Shown one piece after another: positions 1-8,206 of a stretch of DNA of 64,000 bases (the first letter of the stretch is position 1; each line of letters opens with the position of its first letter). The notes beneath the pieces were generated by a model that was not told the DNA's origin, made no database searches, and saw only the letters and a program-made list of their open reading frames with translations. The translations under genes were made by a program, and so were the position numbers. The stretch is taken from NCBI GenBank assembly GCA_016297495.1, contig JAEDGN010000001.1, positions 42,609 through 106,608 on the forward strand, written 5' to 3'. This DNA is from Coprococcus sp. (lineage in GTDB: Bacteria > Bacillota > Clostridia > Lachnospirales > Lachnospiraceae).

Positions 1-573
1 GAAAATATGTCCAAAGGTGTGGCTGTCATGGGGCAGACATCTCTTCCGGTTGGCGGTGAGAATACAAACTGTGTGATCGCCGGTCACAGAGGATATAACA
101 AAAATAAGACATTTTTCAGGGATATTGAAGAAATACAGATTGGAGATATGATCTATATCAGAAATCCATGGGAAAAACTGACCTACAAGGTTGAATCCAT
201 TGATGTTGTTGATCCCTGTGATATTGATGCAGTCAGGATTCAGGAAGGTAAGGATATGGTTACGCTGCTGACCTGTCACCCGTATGCCTCTCATGGAAGA
301 TTCAGGTATCTGGTTTATTGTGCGCGGTATGAGGAATCTGATGATGTAAAAGCAGGAGTACCAGGAAAAGAAAAAAATGTGTCTTCTGATTATATTCTTG
401 CTTCAGATGGCGCAATTTATCCTTCTTCAAAGATGGAGATAAGGAAAGAAACATTGTTTAGGCGGATATGTGCCGGGATTATATTAATGTTTGTATTTTT
501 TATCTTTTTTAAGAAGATATTAAATGCAAAATGGGGTAAATCAGAAATTAAGGAAAGGAGAGGAAAGTCTTGA
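1..573 (+). CDS. Class C sortase, 5' truncated by the window edge
   Basis: Membrane-bound transpeptidase that cleaves LPXTG-type signals and joins surface or pilus proteins. The reading frame is open at base 1, so the true start lies outside. Visible catalytic residues are the His in AGHRGY, the Cys in TLLTCHPY and the Arg in HGRFRYLVY, in the order and spacing of the sortase family. A hydrophobic C-terminal segment (around IILMFVFFIFF) followed by lysines is typical of class C (pilin-polymerising) sortases, which carry a second membrane anchor. The stop codon overlaps the TTG start of the next gene by 4 bp, so the LPXTG protein downstream is probably its substrate. The class C assignment rests on the C-terminal anchor and the partner gene; the lid region is missing. 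Confidence 0.9.
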   Translation, partial: ENMSKGVAVMGQTSLPVGGENTNCVIAGHRGYNKNKTFFRDIEEIQIGDMIYIRNPWEKLTYKVESIDVVDPCDIDAVRIQEGKDMVTLLTCHPYASHGRFRYLVYCARYEESDDVKAGVPGKEKNVSSDYILASDGAIYPSSKMEIRKETLFRRICAGIILMFVFFIFFKKILNAKWGKSEIKERRGKS

Positions 574-3500
574 AATTAAAAAAGATAATAATTAGTTTTT
601 TGGCATGTTTAATGGTAATTGCCAGTCTTTCTCAGTTGTCTTTGGCATCGGAAAATGGAACAGCCGGTGAAACATCCTGTAAAGTAATCAATGATTTTAT
701 ATATCCGGATAATTATCTGGTTGTAAGTGAAAAAGAAACTGCGGCAGACATTCGAAAAAAACTTCCTGGCCAGGTGTCGGTCTGCCTGACAGATGGAACT
801 CAGACAGATATTTCTGTAGAATGGTCCACACAGGATGATTATGATACCACAGATTACGATAATTATATATTTGACATGGTCCTGCCTGATGGATATAGAA
901 TGTGGGATACTCTGAATTTTGGAGATATGCCGTATATCGAAGTGCGAATTGACGAATCTGTGACGGAGGATATATATGATAATATCTCAAATCGATACAG
1001 AGTATGGTCTGAAGATAATTATGGCTATGGTATCAGGATTAACGGCCGGAAGGAAGTATTATTAACTGAAGGGGAGAAGGTTTCGGTCTTTATTGATGAA
1101 TATGGTGAATATCCTTATACTGATGTATATGCGGTGAATAAAAAGGAAGAGTATGCCGATGTTGAATACAGCAATTCCTCCGATACTTATTCTTTTGTCA
1201 TGTCATCTTCCAATACAGTTGTCAGACTTCATATGGATATGTCGGATAATGCGGCTGTATATACCGTCAGTACCCAGGCTGCGGTGAGAGCCAGTACGAC
1301 TGCAGATACTCATGGAGAACCGTCTTCTCAGACACTCACTTTTTGGGATGATTCGATGTACAGGAAAAATGTTGGACTGACGGTGGGCTATTTTGAGCTT
1401 AACGGTACAACCGGTTCTAAAAATACAGGAACAAAGGCCTTATGTGTGTATCATTCAAAGACACATCCGGATATTGGGGACACGCTGACGATTACCGGTG
1501 TTTATGATTCATCAACCACGGGGACTGTTGCTGCTGCAGTAAGAAAGATTCTGTATTATGGGTATGGCGGACCTGCGGAGGTGGATATCAGTAATTCCGG
1601 ATATTCAAGGGATGATGATGGTTCATGGTCCAAAGAATTATGGAGAAGGACATCTCTGGCGCTTTCTTATATCCTGAACAATGATGATAATGCTGCCGGA
1701 TGGGGACAGATGTTTTACGAAGATTATATAAAGGATAAGGCTGTCCCTCCGGGCAGTTTTGCAGTTTTTGTGCTTTCTCCTGGAAATTCAAAAAATCAGC
1801 CGCTTGCATATGGGAAAATGGTCGTGGAAAAGGGAGCGTTAAAGCTTACAAAAGTGTCTTCGGAACCTTCTGTCACAGACGGTAATACCTGTTATAGTTT
1901 GTCAGGCGCTGAATATACCGTTTACAGAACAAATAAGAATGGTGCGTTGAGTGATAAGGCTGCTGTTTTAACAACAAATGTACAGGGAATATCAAACATT
2001 GCGGAATTAACACCGGGGACATATTATGTGAAGGAGACAAAGGCAGCCTCTGGATACGAGTTGGATGATACGATCTATACTGTTAATGTAACAGCAGGTT
2101 CAACCACAACAAAGCCGGTGCAGTTAAGTGTAAAAGATATGCCGGAAAACGTGCCTTCAGCCATTAAGATTACAAAGATTGTTAATGGGGAACAGACGGA
2201 AGAATGTCCGCCCCTTGAAGGAACTCAGTTTACGATCATGTATTATAATGGCTATTATACAAAAAATAATCTGCCATCAACGCCGATAAAAACATGGGTT
2301 TTTGAAACGAAGAAATCATCAGATGGATCGTATTTAATTTTTTTTACTGAAGATTACCTGGTGAAGGCGTTGAGCGATGAACTGTACAAAATCAATGGGA
2401 ACCCTGTGCTTCCCCTTGGAACAATTACTGTTCAGGAGACGAAACCGGCTGAAGGCTATACTTTAAAGGGGTATCTGAGAGATAAGGACGGCAATATTAT
2501 TTCAACCGACAGTGAGATATATCTTTCTCAGATTACGGAAGAAAATGGTGCAGTTGTCTTAAAGGGCGGAAATGAATATACGGCAGAAGATATGCCGGAA
2601 CCTGGTTTCCTGAAGCTGCACAAGTCATCTGCTTTGACGGTTATTACAGATGAAAATGGCTGTTATAGTCTTGCAGGGGCCGAATATACCGTCTATAAGT
2701 CAAATAATGACGGGACTTTGAGTAACCCGGTGACGGTATTGACAACAGATGAGAATGGTGATACGGAGACTGTTGAATTGTATCCGGATACTTACTATAT
2801 CCAGGAGACAGAACCGGCTGAAGGGTATAATGTTGATGATACGATTTATACTGTAGAGATAACGTATGAGAATACGGTAGATCAGCCGGTATTTCTGAGT
2901 GTTTCGGATGTGCCTGGTTATGATTCTCTGGGGATTGAGATTACGAAACTTATCGATGGTGAAGAGACGGAACAGTGTCTGCCGCTGGTGGGAGCACAGT
3001 TTACTGTCAAATACTATGATGGTTATTATTCGCAGAGTAATCTTCCTGAAAATGCAGCCCGGACCTGGGTGCTTCAGACAGTAGAGGACAATGGTTCATA
3101 TATCGCATCCTTTTCTGAGAAATGCAAAGTTTCAGGAGATGATTTTTATTATGTGGAAGATATACCTGTGATACCATTGGGTACTATTACGGTTCAGGAA
3201 ACACAGCCTGCGCCGGGGTATACACTGAACGGCTATATGATGGACAAAGAAGGTCATAAGGTTTCTGTTGACAGTGAAATCTATCTGACACAGATTACAA
3301 AGGAGGGTGAAACCGTGTCTCTCAATGGCGGCAATGCGTATTCGGCTTATGATACGCCTGTATATGGAAAAATAAAAATTGTAAAATATGATTCGGATGG
3401 CAATACACCGCTTGCCGGAGTAACCTTTGTGTTAAAAGAGCCGGATGGTACCGTTGCTGCTGAGGGTACTACGGATTCAACTGGCACGGTCATATTTGAA

Positions 3501-3830
3501 GAACTGTATCCGGGCAGGTACCTGCTTACAGAGGTATCAACTGTATCCGGTCATTCATTACTTGCTGATTCTGTGGAGATCACTGTTCCTATGACGCTTA
3601 CAGAGCAGGAGGCAACCGATCGGGGGATCGACAGGACCCAATGTATTTACAATGAGTTTGAAGACGTATATTATATTTATGATTTTACATACGAGATAAC
3701 AAACGGTGCGTCCCTTATTCTTCCGACGACAGGTGGTTCTGAAAACGTCCGGACAATGTTTCCGATGGTTCTTGCATTTATCATATTTGGTGGTGTCGGG
3801 TACTATTTTATGAAACGGAAAAAAGAATAG
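570..3830 (+). CDS. LPXTG-anchored multi-CnaB (SpaA-type) surface or pilus protein
   Basis: Secreted wall-anchored protein of 1086 residues. It has a signal peptide (residues 1-27), an N-terminal region of about 390 residues, five SpaA/CnaB beta-domains starting near residues 421, 530, 678, 785 and 931, a sorting signal LPTTG at about 1051-1055, a membrane span and a KRKKE tail. Each CnaB domain ends in an E-box-like motif (for example YVKETKAASGY, VQETKPAEGY), the acidic residue that supports Lys-Asn isopeptide bonds in this family. Domains 1+2 and 3+4 are clearly a duplicated pair. The N-terminal part has ALCVYHSK (Cys about 292) and LYYGYGGP, features seen in thioester adhesin domains. No pilin VYPK motif was found, so a tip adhesin or stand-alone adhesin fits better than a shaft pilin. 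The start is TTG with AGGAAAG upstream. Confidence 0.9.
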   Translation: MKLKKIIISFLACLMVIASLSQLSLASENGTAGETSCKVINDFIYPDNYLVVSEKETAADIRKKLPGQVSVCLTDGTQTDISVEWSTQDDYDTTDYDNYIFDMVLPDGYRMWDTLNFGDMPYIEVRIDESVTEDIYDNISNRYRVWSEDNYGYGIRINGRKEVLLTEGEKVSVFIDEYGEYPYTDVYAVNKKEEYADVEYSNSSDTYSFVMSSSNTVVRLHMDMSDNAAVYTVSTQAAVRASTTADTHGEPSSQTLTFWDDSMYRKNVGLTVGYFELNGTTGSKNTGTKALCVYHSKTHPDIGDTLTITGVYDSSTTGTVAAAVRKILYYGYGGPAEVDISNSGYSRDDDGSWSKELWRRTSLALSYILNNDDNAAGWGQMFYEDYIKDKAVPPGSFAVFVLSPGNSKNQPLAYGKMVVEKGALKLTKVSSEPSVTDGNTCYSLSGAEYTVYRTNKNGALSDKAAVLTTNVQGISNIAELTPGTYYVKETKAASGYELDDTIYTVNVTAGSTTTKPVQLSVKDMPENVPSAIKITKIVNGEQTEECPPLEGTQFTIMYYNGYYTKNNLPSTPIKTWVFETKKSSDGSYLIFFTEDYLVKALSDELYKINGNPVLPLGTITVQETKPAEGYTLKGYLRDKDGNIISTDSEIYLSQITEENGAVVLKGGNEYTAEDMPEPGFLKLHKSSALTVITDENGCYSLAGAEYTVYKSNNDGTLSNPVTVLTTDENGDTETVELYPDTYYIQETEPAEGYNVDDTIYTVEITYENTVDQPVFLSVSDVPGYDSLGIEITKLIDGEETEQCLPLVGAQFTVKYYDGYYSQSNLPENAARTWVLQTVEDNGSYIASFSEKCKVSGDDFYYVEDIPVIPLGTITVQETQPAPGYTLNGYMMDKEGHKVSVDSEIYLTQITKEGETVSLNGGNAYSAYDTPVYGKIKIVKYDSDGNTPLAGVTFVLKEPDGTVAAEGTTDSTGTVIFEELYPGRYLLTEVSTVSGHSLLADSVEITVPMTLTEQEATDRGIDRTQCIYNEFEDVYYIYDFTYEITNGASLILPTTGGSENVRTMFPMVLAFIIFGGVGYYFMKRKKE

Positions 3831-3840
3831 TAAATGGATG

Positions 3841-3870
3841 CACAATATGATAGAATCTATTTATATTGTG
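3841..3870. repeat. 30-bp near-perfect palindrome before the rhomboid gene
   Basis: CACAATAT (3841-3848) pairs with ATATTGTG (3863-3870), and between them ATAGA pairs with TCTAT around a single A. There is no T-run, so it is a poor terminator. It may be an operator or a transcript hairpin between the surface-protein gene and the rhomboid gene. Confidence 0.55.
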
Positions 3871-3889
3871 TAGGAATGGCGGGATAAGA

Positions 3890-4507
3890 ATGACAGAATA
3901 TAACAGGTACAGGAGTTCAGGCAGGTGGCAGATGTCGCCTGTTAATACAATTATCATTGGTATCAATATAGTGGTATTTTTGTGGCTGCGCTTTATCGGA
4001 GATACAACAAATGCTCTGTTTATGTATGAACATGGAGCTGCCTTCTGGCCGGATATTTTTTATAATCATGAATATTACCGGCTTCTGACCTGTGCATTTA
4101 TTCATTTTGGTTTTAGCCATTTGTTTAATAATATGCTTGTACTGGCATACATAGGTGATAATCTGGAACGGGCACTGGGAACCGTTAAATATACCATATT
4201 ATATCTGGCAGCTGCTATCGGTTCCAGTCTTATATCCGCGGGATGGAATATGATGCATGATGATCTGATCATATCCGGCGGTGCATCAGGAGCAGTCTTT
4301 GGTGTTGTCGGCGCTCTGCTTATTATCGTCATCAGGAACAGGGGCCGTCTGGAAGATCTGAGTTCCAGACAGCTTGCTCTTTTTGCAGTTTTTTCGATTT
4401 ATCATGGTGTTACCAGTGCCGGCATTGATAATGCTGCGCATATAGGCGGGTTTTTGATAGGTGCTGTTCTGGCAGCCGTATTATACAGACGAAGAAGGCA
4501 GGGGTAA
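3890..4507 (+). CDS. Rhomboid family intramembrane serine protease
   Basis: Polytopic membrane protease that cuts substrates within or next to the membrane. The serine lies in GGASGAVFG (Ser about 133) and the paired histidine in NAAHIGG (His about 184), forming the Ser-His dyad of the family. The conserved HFGFSHLFNNM loop lies between early membrane spans. At about 205 residues it is a minimal six-helix bacterial rhomboid. I prefer the ATG at 3890 over an upstream in-frame TTG at 3866 because the TTG lies inside a palindrome and lacks a ribosome-binding site. Its 3' end overlaps the convergent histidine kinase gene by 27 bp. The substrate is unknown; the LPXTG protein upstream is not an obvious one. 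Confidence 0.9.
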   Translation: MTEYNRYRSSGRWQMSPVNTIIIGINIVVFLWLRFIGDTTNALFMYEHGAAFWPDIFYNHEYYRLLTCAFIHFGFSHLFNNMLVLAYIGDNLERALGTVKYTILYLAAAIGSSLISAGWNMMHDDLIISGGASGAVFGVVGALLIIVIRNRGRLEDLSSRQLALFAVFSIYHGVTSAGIDNAAHIGGFLIGAVLAAVLYRRRRQG

Positions 4508-5137
4508 GGAGATCCGGAATGTAGTGCCAATATCTGGTACAGAAAAAAATTCCAGATGGCCATGGTGGGCATAGACAGTGGATTTGACCATGGGGAGACC
4601 AAGTCCTGTACCTCCTTTTTTGTAGGATGTGAAAGGCTCAAAGATATGTGCCTGCTGCTCGGGTGTCATGCCGATACCGTTATCTTTGACTGTAATCACA
4701 AGATGGGTTTCTGTAATCTCTGCCCGCAGGCATACCATCTGCCCTTTGACTGTGGCTTCCGCGGCATTCTTCAGAAGATTAAGCAGAGCCTGTCGGATCA
4801 GGCGGGCATCAGCGCGGATAACGGGAAGAGCAGCTGGCAGCTGGAGCTGCAGGCCGATCCCCTTTGACTGAAAGAGAGGAAGACTGGATTCATGGAGTTC
4901 TTCAAGCAGAGACTTCATATCACATGGCAGCAGCTGAAGATGCATACCGTTCTTGTCATAGTTTAGAACGGCATAAACGGCATTGATATCCTCCTGAAGC
5001 TGGGCATAGAGTTCATCGTTTTTCAAAAAAGGATATTTGGCGGCCAGCAGCTGAAGACGGCTGGACAGCAGGGTAAGATTATTGCGGATTTCATGACGGA
5101 GTCCGGCATGGTCATCGTGTGGTTCTGATATTCTCAT
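4481..5137 (-). CDS. Soluble sensor histidine kinase (HATPase_c)
   Basis: Two-component histidine kinase of about 218 residues without membrane spans. The phospho-acceptor is the His in LRHEIRNNL near the N-terminus. The catalytic domain shows the N-box (LLKNAAEAT), G1 (VKDNGIGM), F-box (IFEPF) and G2 (GGTGLGL). There is no sensor domain and no adjacent response regulator, so it is an orphan cytosolic kinase; the short dimerisation helix followed directly by the ATPase fold resembles Spo0B/KinB-type sporulation kinases, but that link is only inference. The start at 5137 is supported by AAAGGAGAT 7-8 bases upstream; longer in-frame starts lack such a site. Confidence 0.85.
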   Translation of the reverse strand: MRISEPHDDHAGLRHEIRNNLTLLSSRLQLLAAKYPFLKNDELYAQLQEDINAVYAVLNYDKNGMHLQLLPCDMKSLLEELHESSLPLFQSKGIGLQLQLPAALPVIRADARLIRQALLNLLKNAAEATVKGQMVCLRAEITETHLVITVKDNGIGMTPEQQAHIFEPFTSYKKGGTGLGLPMVKSTVYAHHGHLEFFSVPDIGTTFRISLPLPSSSV

Positions 5138-5299
5138 TGGGGGAGATCTCCTTTTCGTTATAGATTCTGGTGCCGTACACCTATAAATAAAAAGGAGCGG
5201 ACCTTGTTTTTCGTGACAGAAAATATGAAAAATGGCTGATAACATTTAAAAAGAGTGGTAAAATGTATTTTAAGATAATTACATTGGAGGTAGAAAACC

Positions 5300-5716
5300 A
5301 TGACAGATACAAATTGCATTTTCTGCAGGATTGCAGGCGGAGATATTCCATCATCGACAGTTTATGAGGATGAGCAGTTCCGTGTGATTCTCGATTTATC
5401 ACCGGCTGCGAAGGGACATGCTCTGATACTGACAAAACAGCATTATGCCAATATTTTTGAAATTGATGAAGAAGTACTGCGTGATCTGATCGTACTGGCC
5501 AAAAAGGTTGCAGGAGCCATGAAGGAGACACTGCATTGTGAAGGGGTTAATATTGTGCAGAACAACGGAGAAAGAGCGGGACAGACGGTGTTCCATTTTC
5601 ATCTGCACGTGATTCCGAGATATGCTGATGATGGACAGCAGATTGGCTGGAAACCGGGGACATCCGATCCGGATGAGCAGGCGGAGCTGGCGAAGAAAAT
5701 CGGAGGTGCCCTGTAA
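5300..5716 (+). CDS. HIT family nucleotide hydrolase
   Basis: Histidine-triad protein of 138 residues, a cytosolic hydrolase or transferase acting on nucleotide phosphoramidates or dinucleoside polyphosphates. The defining triad is HFHLHVI at residues 99-105. The N-terminal CIFCRI pair of cysteines is a zinc-binding feature of the PKCI/HINT-like branch. GGAGG sits at a normal distance before the ATG. It is a single-gene unit ended by a strong bidirectional hairpin shared with the convergent murG gene. Confidence 0.95.
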   Translation: MTDTNCIFCRIAGGDIPSSTVYEDEQFRVILDLSPAAKGHALILTKQHYANIFEIDEEVLRDLIVLAKKVAGAMKETLHCEGVNIVQNNGERAGQTVFHFHLHVIPRYADDGQQIGWKPGTSDPDEQAELAKKIGGAL

Positions 5717-5726
5717 TATATTCAAT

Positions 5727-5780
5727 AAAAAGCACGAAAGAGAAGGAGAATAGGCATTCCCCTGCTCGTTCGTGCTTTTT
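5727..5780. terminator. Bidirectional terminator between the HIT gene and murG
   Basis: AAAAAGCACGAA (5727-5738) and TTCGTGCTTTTT (5769-5780) form a perfect 12-bp stem with A/T tails on both sides, placed exactly between convergent genes. Confidence 0.85.
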
Positions 5781-5792
5781 TAAAATACTCTT

Positions 5793-6857
5793 TTATTTAG
5801 ACAGTTCTTCAATAAGGCCTACAATAATGTCGATTGCCTGATTCTGATTGCTGGCGGCCATGGCCTTTTCATAGGAGGCTCTGTTTTCATAGACCTCATG
5901 AATGATGGCCAGAAGCTTTTCGTTGGTGATATCTTCTTCAGGAAGGAGATAGCTGAATCCCTGTTTTTTGAATGATTCAGCATTCAGGATCTGATCACCC
6001 CGGCTGGAACCCGCAGGGAGCGGAATCAGAATATTCGGTTTGCGCAGGGCCAGAAGTTCGCAGATGGCGTTGGCGCCGGCTCTTGAGATCACCACATCAG
6101 CGGCGGCCATGAGATCACGCAGTTCGTCTTTGATAAATTCATACTGCACATAACCCGGAATGCCGTTTAATGAAGCGTCGGTTTTACCTTTGCCGCACAG
6201 ATGAATGACCTGATATCCCTTCAAAAGTTCAGGGAGAATGGCGCGGATAGCGTTGTTGACCGCAACGGCTCCAAGGCTGCCGCCAACGATAAGAAGAACA
6301 GGTTTTTTATCATTAAAGCCGCAGAAATCAAGCCCTTTGGCTGTACTTCCCTCAAAAAGTTCCTTTCGGATAGGTGATCCGGAGAGGACTGCCTTATCCT
6401 CCGGCAGATACTGCATAGTCTCCGGGAAATTGCAGCAGACCTTTTTGGCACATGGAATGCAGATCTTATTGGCAAGCCCCGGTGTCATATCGGATTCATG
6501 GATAATGACAGGAATCTTAAGAGCACTGGCGGCCCGGACAACGGGAACAGCCACAAAGCCTCCCTTGGAGAAAATAACATCAGGTTTTAGCTTCTTCAGA
6601 TGAGACTTGGCTTCAAAATAACCTTTGATGACTCTGAAAGGATCCGTAAAATTCTTCAGATCAAAGTATCTGCGGAATTTACCGGTGGCAATGCCATAAT
6701 AAGGTGTGCCGGTTTCGGTAATCATATCCTTTTCCATGCCCTCATAAGAACCGATATAGGAAATGGTGTAGCCGCGTTTCTTCAGTTCAGGCATCAAAGC
6801 AATGTTCGGGGTAACGTGACCGGCTGTACCGCCGCCTGTTAAAACAACTTTTTTCAT
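5793..6857 (-). CDS. murG: UDP-GlcNAc:undecaprenyl-PP-MurNAc-pentapeptide GlcNAc transferase MurG
   Basis: Peripheral membrane GT28 glycosyltransferase making lipid II from lipid I. It has the N-terminal glycine loop GGGTAGHV, the FSKGGFVAVP loop, IHESDMTPGLANK, and the C-terminal donor-site region GGSLGAVAVN and SRAGANAICE. At 354 residues it is of family length. It stands apart from any division/cell-wall cluster, as also occurs for the second MurG type in many Clostridia, so it may be an additional rather than the only copy. The TSCPD gene lies 25 bp upstream on the same strand and may share its transcript. Confidence 0.95.
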   Translation of the reverse strand: MKKVVLTGGGTAGHVTPNIALMPELKKRGYTISYIGSYEGMEKDMITETGTPYYGIATGKFRRYFDLKNFTDPFRVIKGYFEAKSHLKKLKPDVIFSKGGFVAVPVVRAASALKIPVIIHESDMTPGLANKICIPCAKKVCCNFPETMQYLPEDKAVLSGSPIRKELFEGSTAKGLDFCGFNDKKPVLLIVGGSLGAVAVNNAIRAILPELLKGYQVIHLCGKGKTDASLNGIPGYVQYEFIKDELRDLMAAADVVISRAGANAICELLALRKPNILIPLPAGSSRGDQILNAESFKKQGFSYLLPEEDITNEKLLAIIHEVYENRASYEKAMAASNQNQAIDIIVGLIEELSK

Positions 6858-6882
6858 AATTCACGGCTCCTTTTCACAGTAA

Positions 6883-7128
6883 TTAGTGGTTGGCCCTGTA
6901 GGCCTTTAAAGCTTTGGCAAGCTGATCAGGACATGATGTGCCTCTGTTGCCGCAGTTGATACCTTCCAGTGTTCGAATGACTTCATCAACACTTCGGCCC
7001 ACAACAAGTCGTGCAACACCCTGGGTATTTCCCATACAGCCGCCAACGAATTCACAGCTGGTGACAATACCGTTTTCAACTTCAAAATCGATTTCACGGG
7101 AACAGGTTCTACTTGTAGCATATTTCAT
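6883..7128 (-). CDS. TSCPD domain-containing protein (TIGR03905 type)
   Basis: Small protein of 81 residues with the motif TSCPDQLAKAL near its C-terminus, after which the family is named, and further cysteines in TCSREI, GGCMGN and NCGNRG. The same domain occurs at the C-terminus of some B12-dependent ribonucleotide reductases and in NrdJ-associated proteins; a stand-alone function is not established. The cysteine pattern suggests metal or redox chemistry. GAGGTC precedes the ATG. A promoter with TTGAAA-16-TATAAT lies upstream. Confidence 0.85.
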   Translation of the reverse strand: MKYATSRTCSREIDFEVENGIVTSCEFVGGCMGNTQGVARLVVGRSVDEVIRTLEGINCGNRGTSCPDQLAKALKAYRANH

Positions 7129-7179
7129 AATAAACAGACCTCACTTTTTATATTATATTTTTGATTGGTTTCTTAATGC

Positions 7180-7207
7180 ATTATAGCAGACTTTCTGCTA
7201 ATTTCAA
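7180..7207 (-). promoter_or_regulatory. Sigma-A-type promoter for the TSCPD gene and murG
   Basis: On the minus strand, TTGAAA (7207-7202) and TATAAT (7185-7180) are separated by 16 bp, about 50 bp before the TSCPD start codon. Confidence 0.6.
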
Positions 7208-7221
7208 ATATTTCTTTTGCC

Positions 7222-7249
7222 TTGACTTCCCGGGATTTCACAGTAAAAT
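7222..7249 (+). promoter_or_regulatory. Sigma-A-type promoter for mtnN
   Basis: TTGACT (7222-7227) and TAAAAT (7244-7249) are separated by 16 bp, about 38 bp before the start codon; divergent from the TSCPD promoter. Confidence 0.6.
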
Positions 7250-7286
7250 AGTGAGTGAATAGTTTTTATTGACTGGAGGATATAAA

Positions 7287-7979
7287 ATGATTGGTATAAT
7301 TGGTGCTATGGATCAGGAGGTTCATATTCTGAAGGCGGAGATGGATGTGGAGAAAATCGAAAGAAAGGCTTCCATGGAATTTTTTGTCGGCAAATTGCAG
7401 GGACGGGATGTTGTCATTGTTAAATGTGGTGTTGGTAAGGTAAATGCAGCTGTGTGTACACAGATCATGGCAGACTGCTATCAGGTGGAGGCTGTGATCA
7501 ATACTGGTGTAGCCGGAAGCCTTCGGGCTGAGATCAATATTGGCGATATTGTTGTCTCGACCGATGCACTGCAGCATGATATGGATGCCAGAGGCTTTGG
7601 TTATGAGCCTGGAGAGATACCGCTGATGGGTAAAAAGACTTTTGAGGCGGATAAGAGACTGCGTCGGCTGATTGTGGAGACATGCAGGAAAGTGAATCCG
7701 GAGATCGGAGTTTTTGAAGGCCGTGTGGTCAGCGGCGATCAGTTTATTTCAGATGGCGCTGTTAAGGAGAGGCTGGTGTCCATGTTCGATCCTTACTGTA
7801 CAGAGATGGAAGGGGCGGCCATTGCTCAGGCAGCATGGCTGAATCATATTCCATTTGTTATTATCAGAGCTATTTCAGACAAAGCAGACGGCAGCGCTCA
7901 GATGGATTATGCAGAATTCGAGGCAAAAGCTATTCAGCATACTGTCAGGCTGCTGGAGGCGGTTGTTCCGGCTCTGTAA
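7287..7979 (+). CDS. mtnN: 5'-methylthioadenosine/S-adenosylhomocysteine nucleosidase
   Basis: Cytosolic N-glycosidase that hydrolyses MTA and SAH to adenine plus the thioribose product, detoxifying SAM by-products and feeding the activated-methyl cycle. It is about 230 residues, the family size. Visible catalytic features are the N-terminal GAMDQEV glutamate (residue 11), the TEMEGAAIAQ ribose-binding glutamates and the C-terminal ISDKADGSA aspartate acting as acid. The ATG at 7287 is chosen because GGAGGATATAAA precedes it. It is transcribed alone from a clear promoter. The cobalamin methyltransferases further downstream also generate SAH. Confidence 0.95.
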   Translation: MIGIIGAMDQEVHILKAEMDVEKIERKASMEFFVGKLQGRDVVIVKCGVGKVNAAVCTQIMADCYQVEAVINTGVAGSLRAEINIGDIVVSTDALQHDMDARGFGYEPGEIPLMGKKTFEADKRLRRLIVETCRKVNPEIGVFEGRVVSGDQFISDGAVKERLVSMFDPYCTEMEGAAIAQAAWLNHIPFVIIRAISDKADGSAQMDYAEFEAKAIQHTVRLLEAVVPAL

Positions 7980-8120
7980 TAAGGCATATATTTTAGATTA
8001 AAAATACAAAAAGAAAGAATCTGATGACAAAATAACAGAATCTTGAAACGATATAAGATACAGCGTGTCGATTTATCGAGCTGGATTTAAAGTGGCAAAG
8101 CAGTTGATATTGATTATAAT

Positions 8121-8203
8121 TAAGTGCAGACGACGGGATGCCGCAGGAAACGCGGAGGCAGATGATGCGGCACCCTGCGCAAATTAAGCGAAAGGGGCAC
8201 TTA
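8121..8203 (+). ncRNA. Candidate structured leader enclosing the ribosome-binding site
   Basis: TAAGTGC (8121-8127) pairs with GCACTTA (8197-8203), closing an 83-nt region. Inside, GGG-AT-GCCGCA (8135-8145) pairs with TGCGGC-A-CCC (8066+: 8166-8175). The purine-rich GAAAGGGG that serves as the ribosome-binding site of the next gene abuts the closing stem. I do not recognise the fold as a known riboswitch class. The pairing is read by eye without covariation support. Confidence 0.4.
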
Positions 8204-8206
8204 TTT

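Noticed and set aside
8121..8203. c-di-GMP riboswitch in the leader at 8121
   Set aside because: The GGGCAAACC and ACGCAAAGC-type conserved segments are absent.
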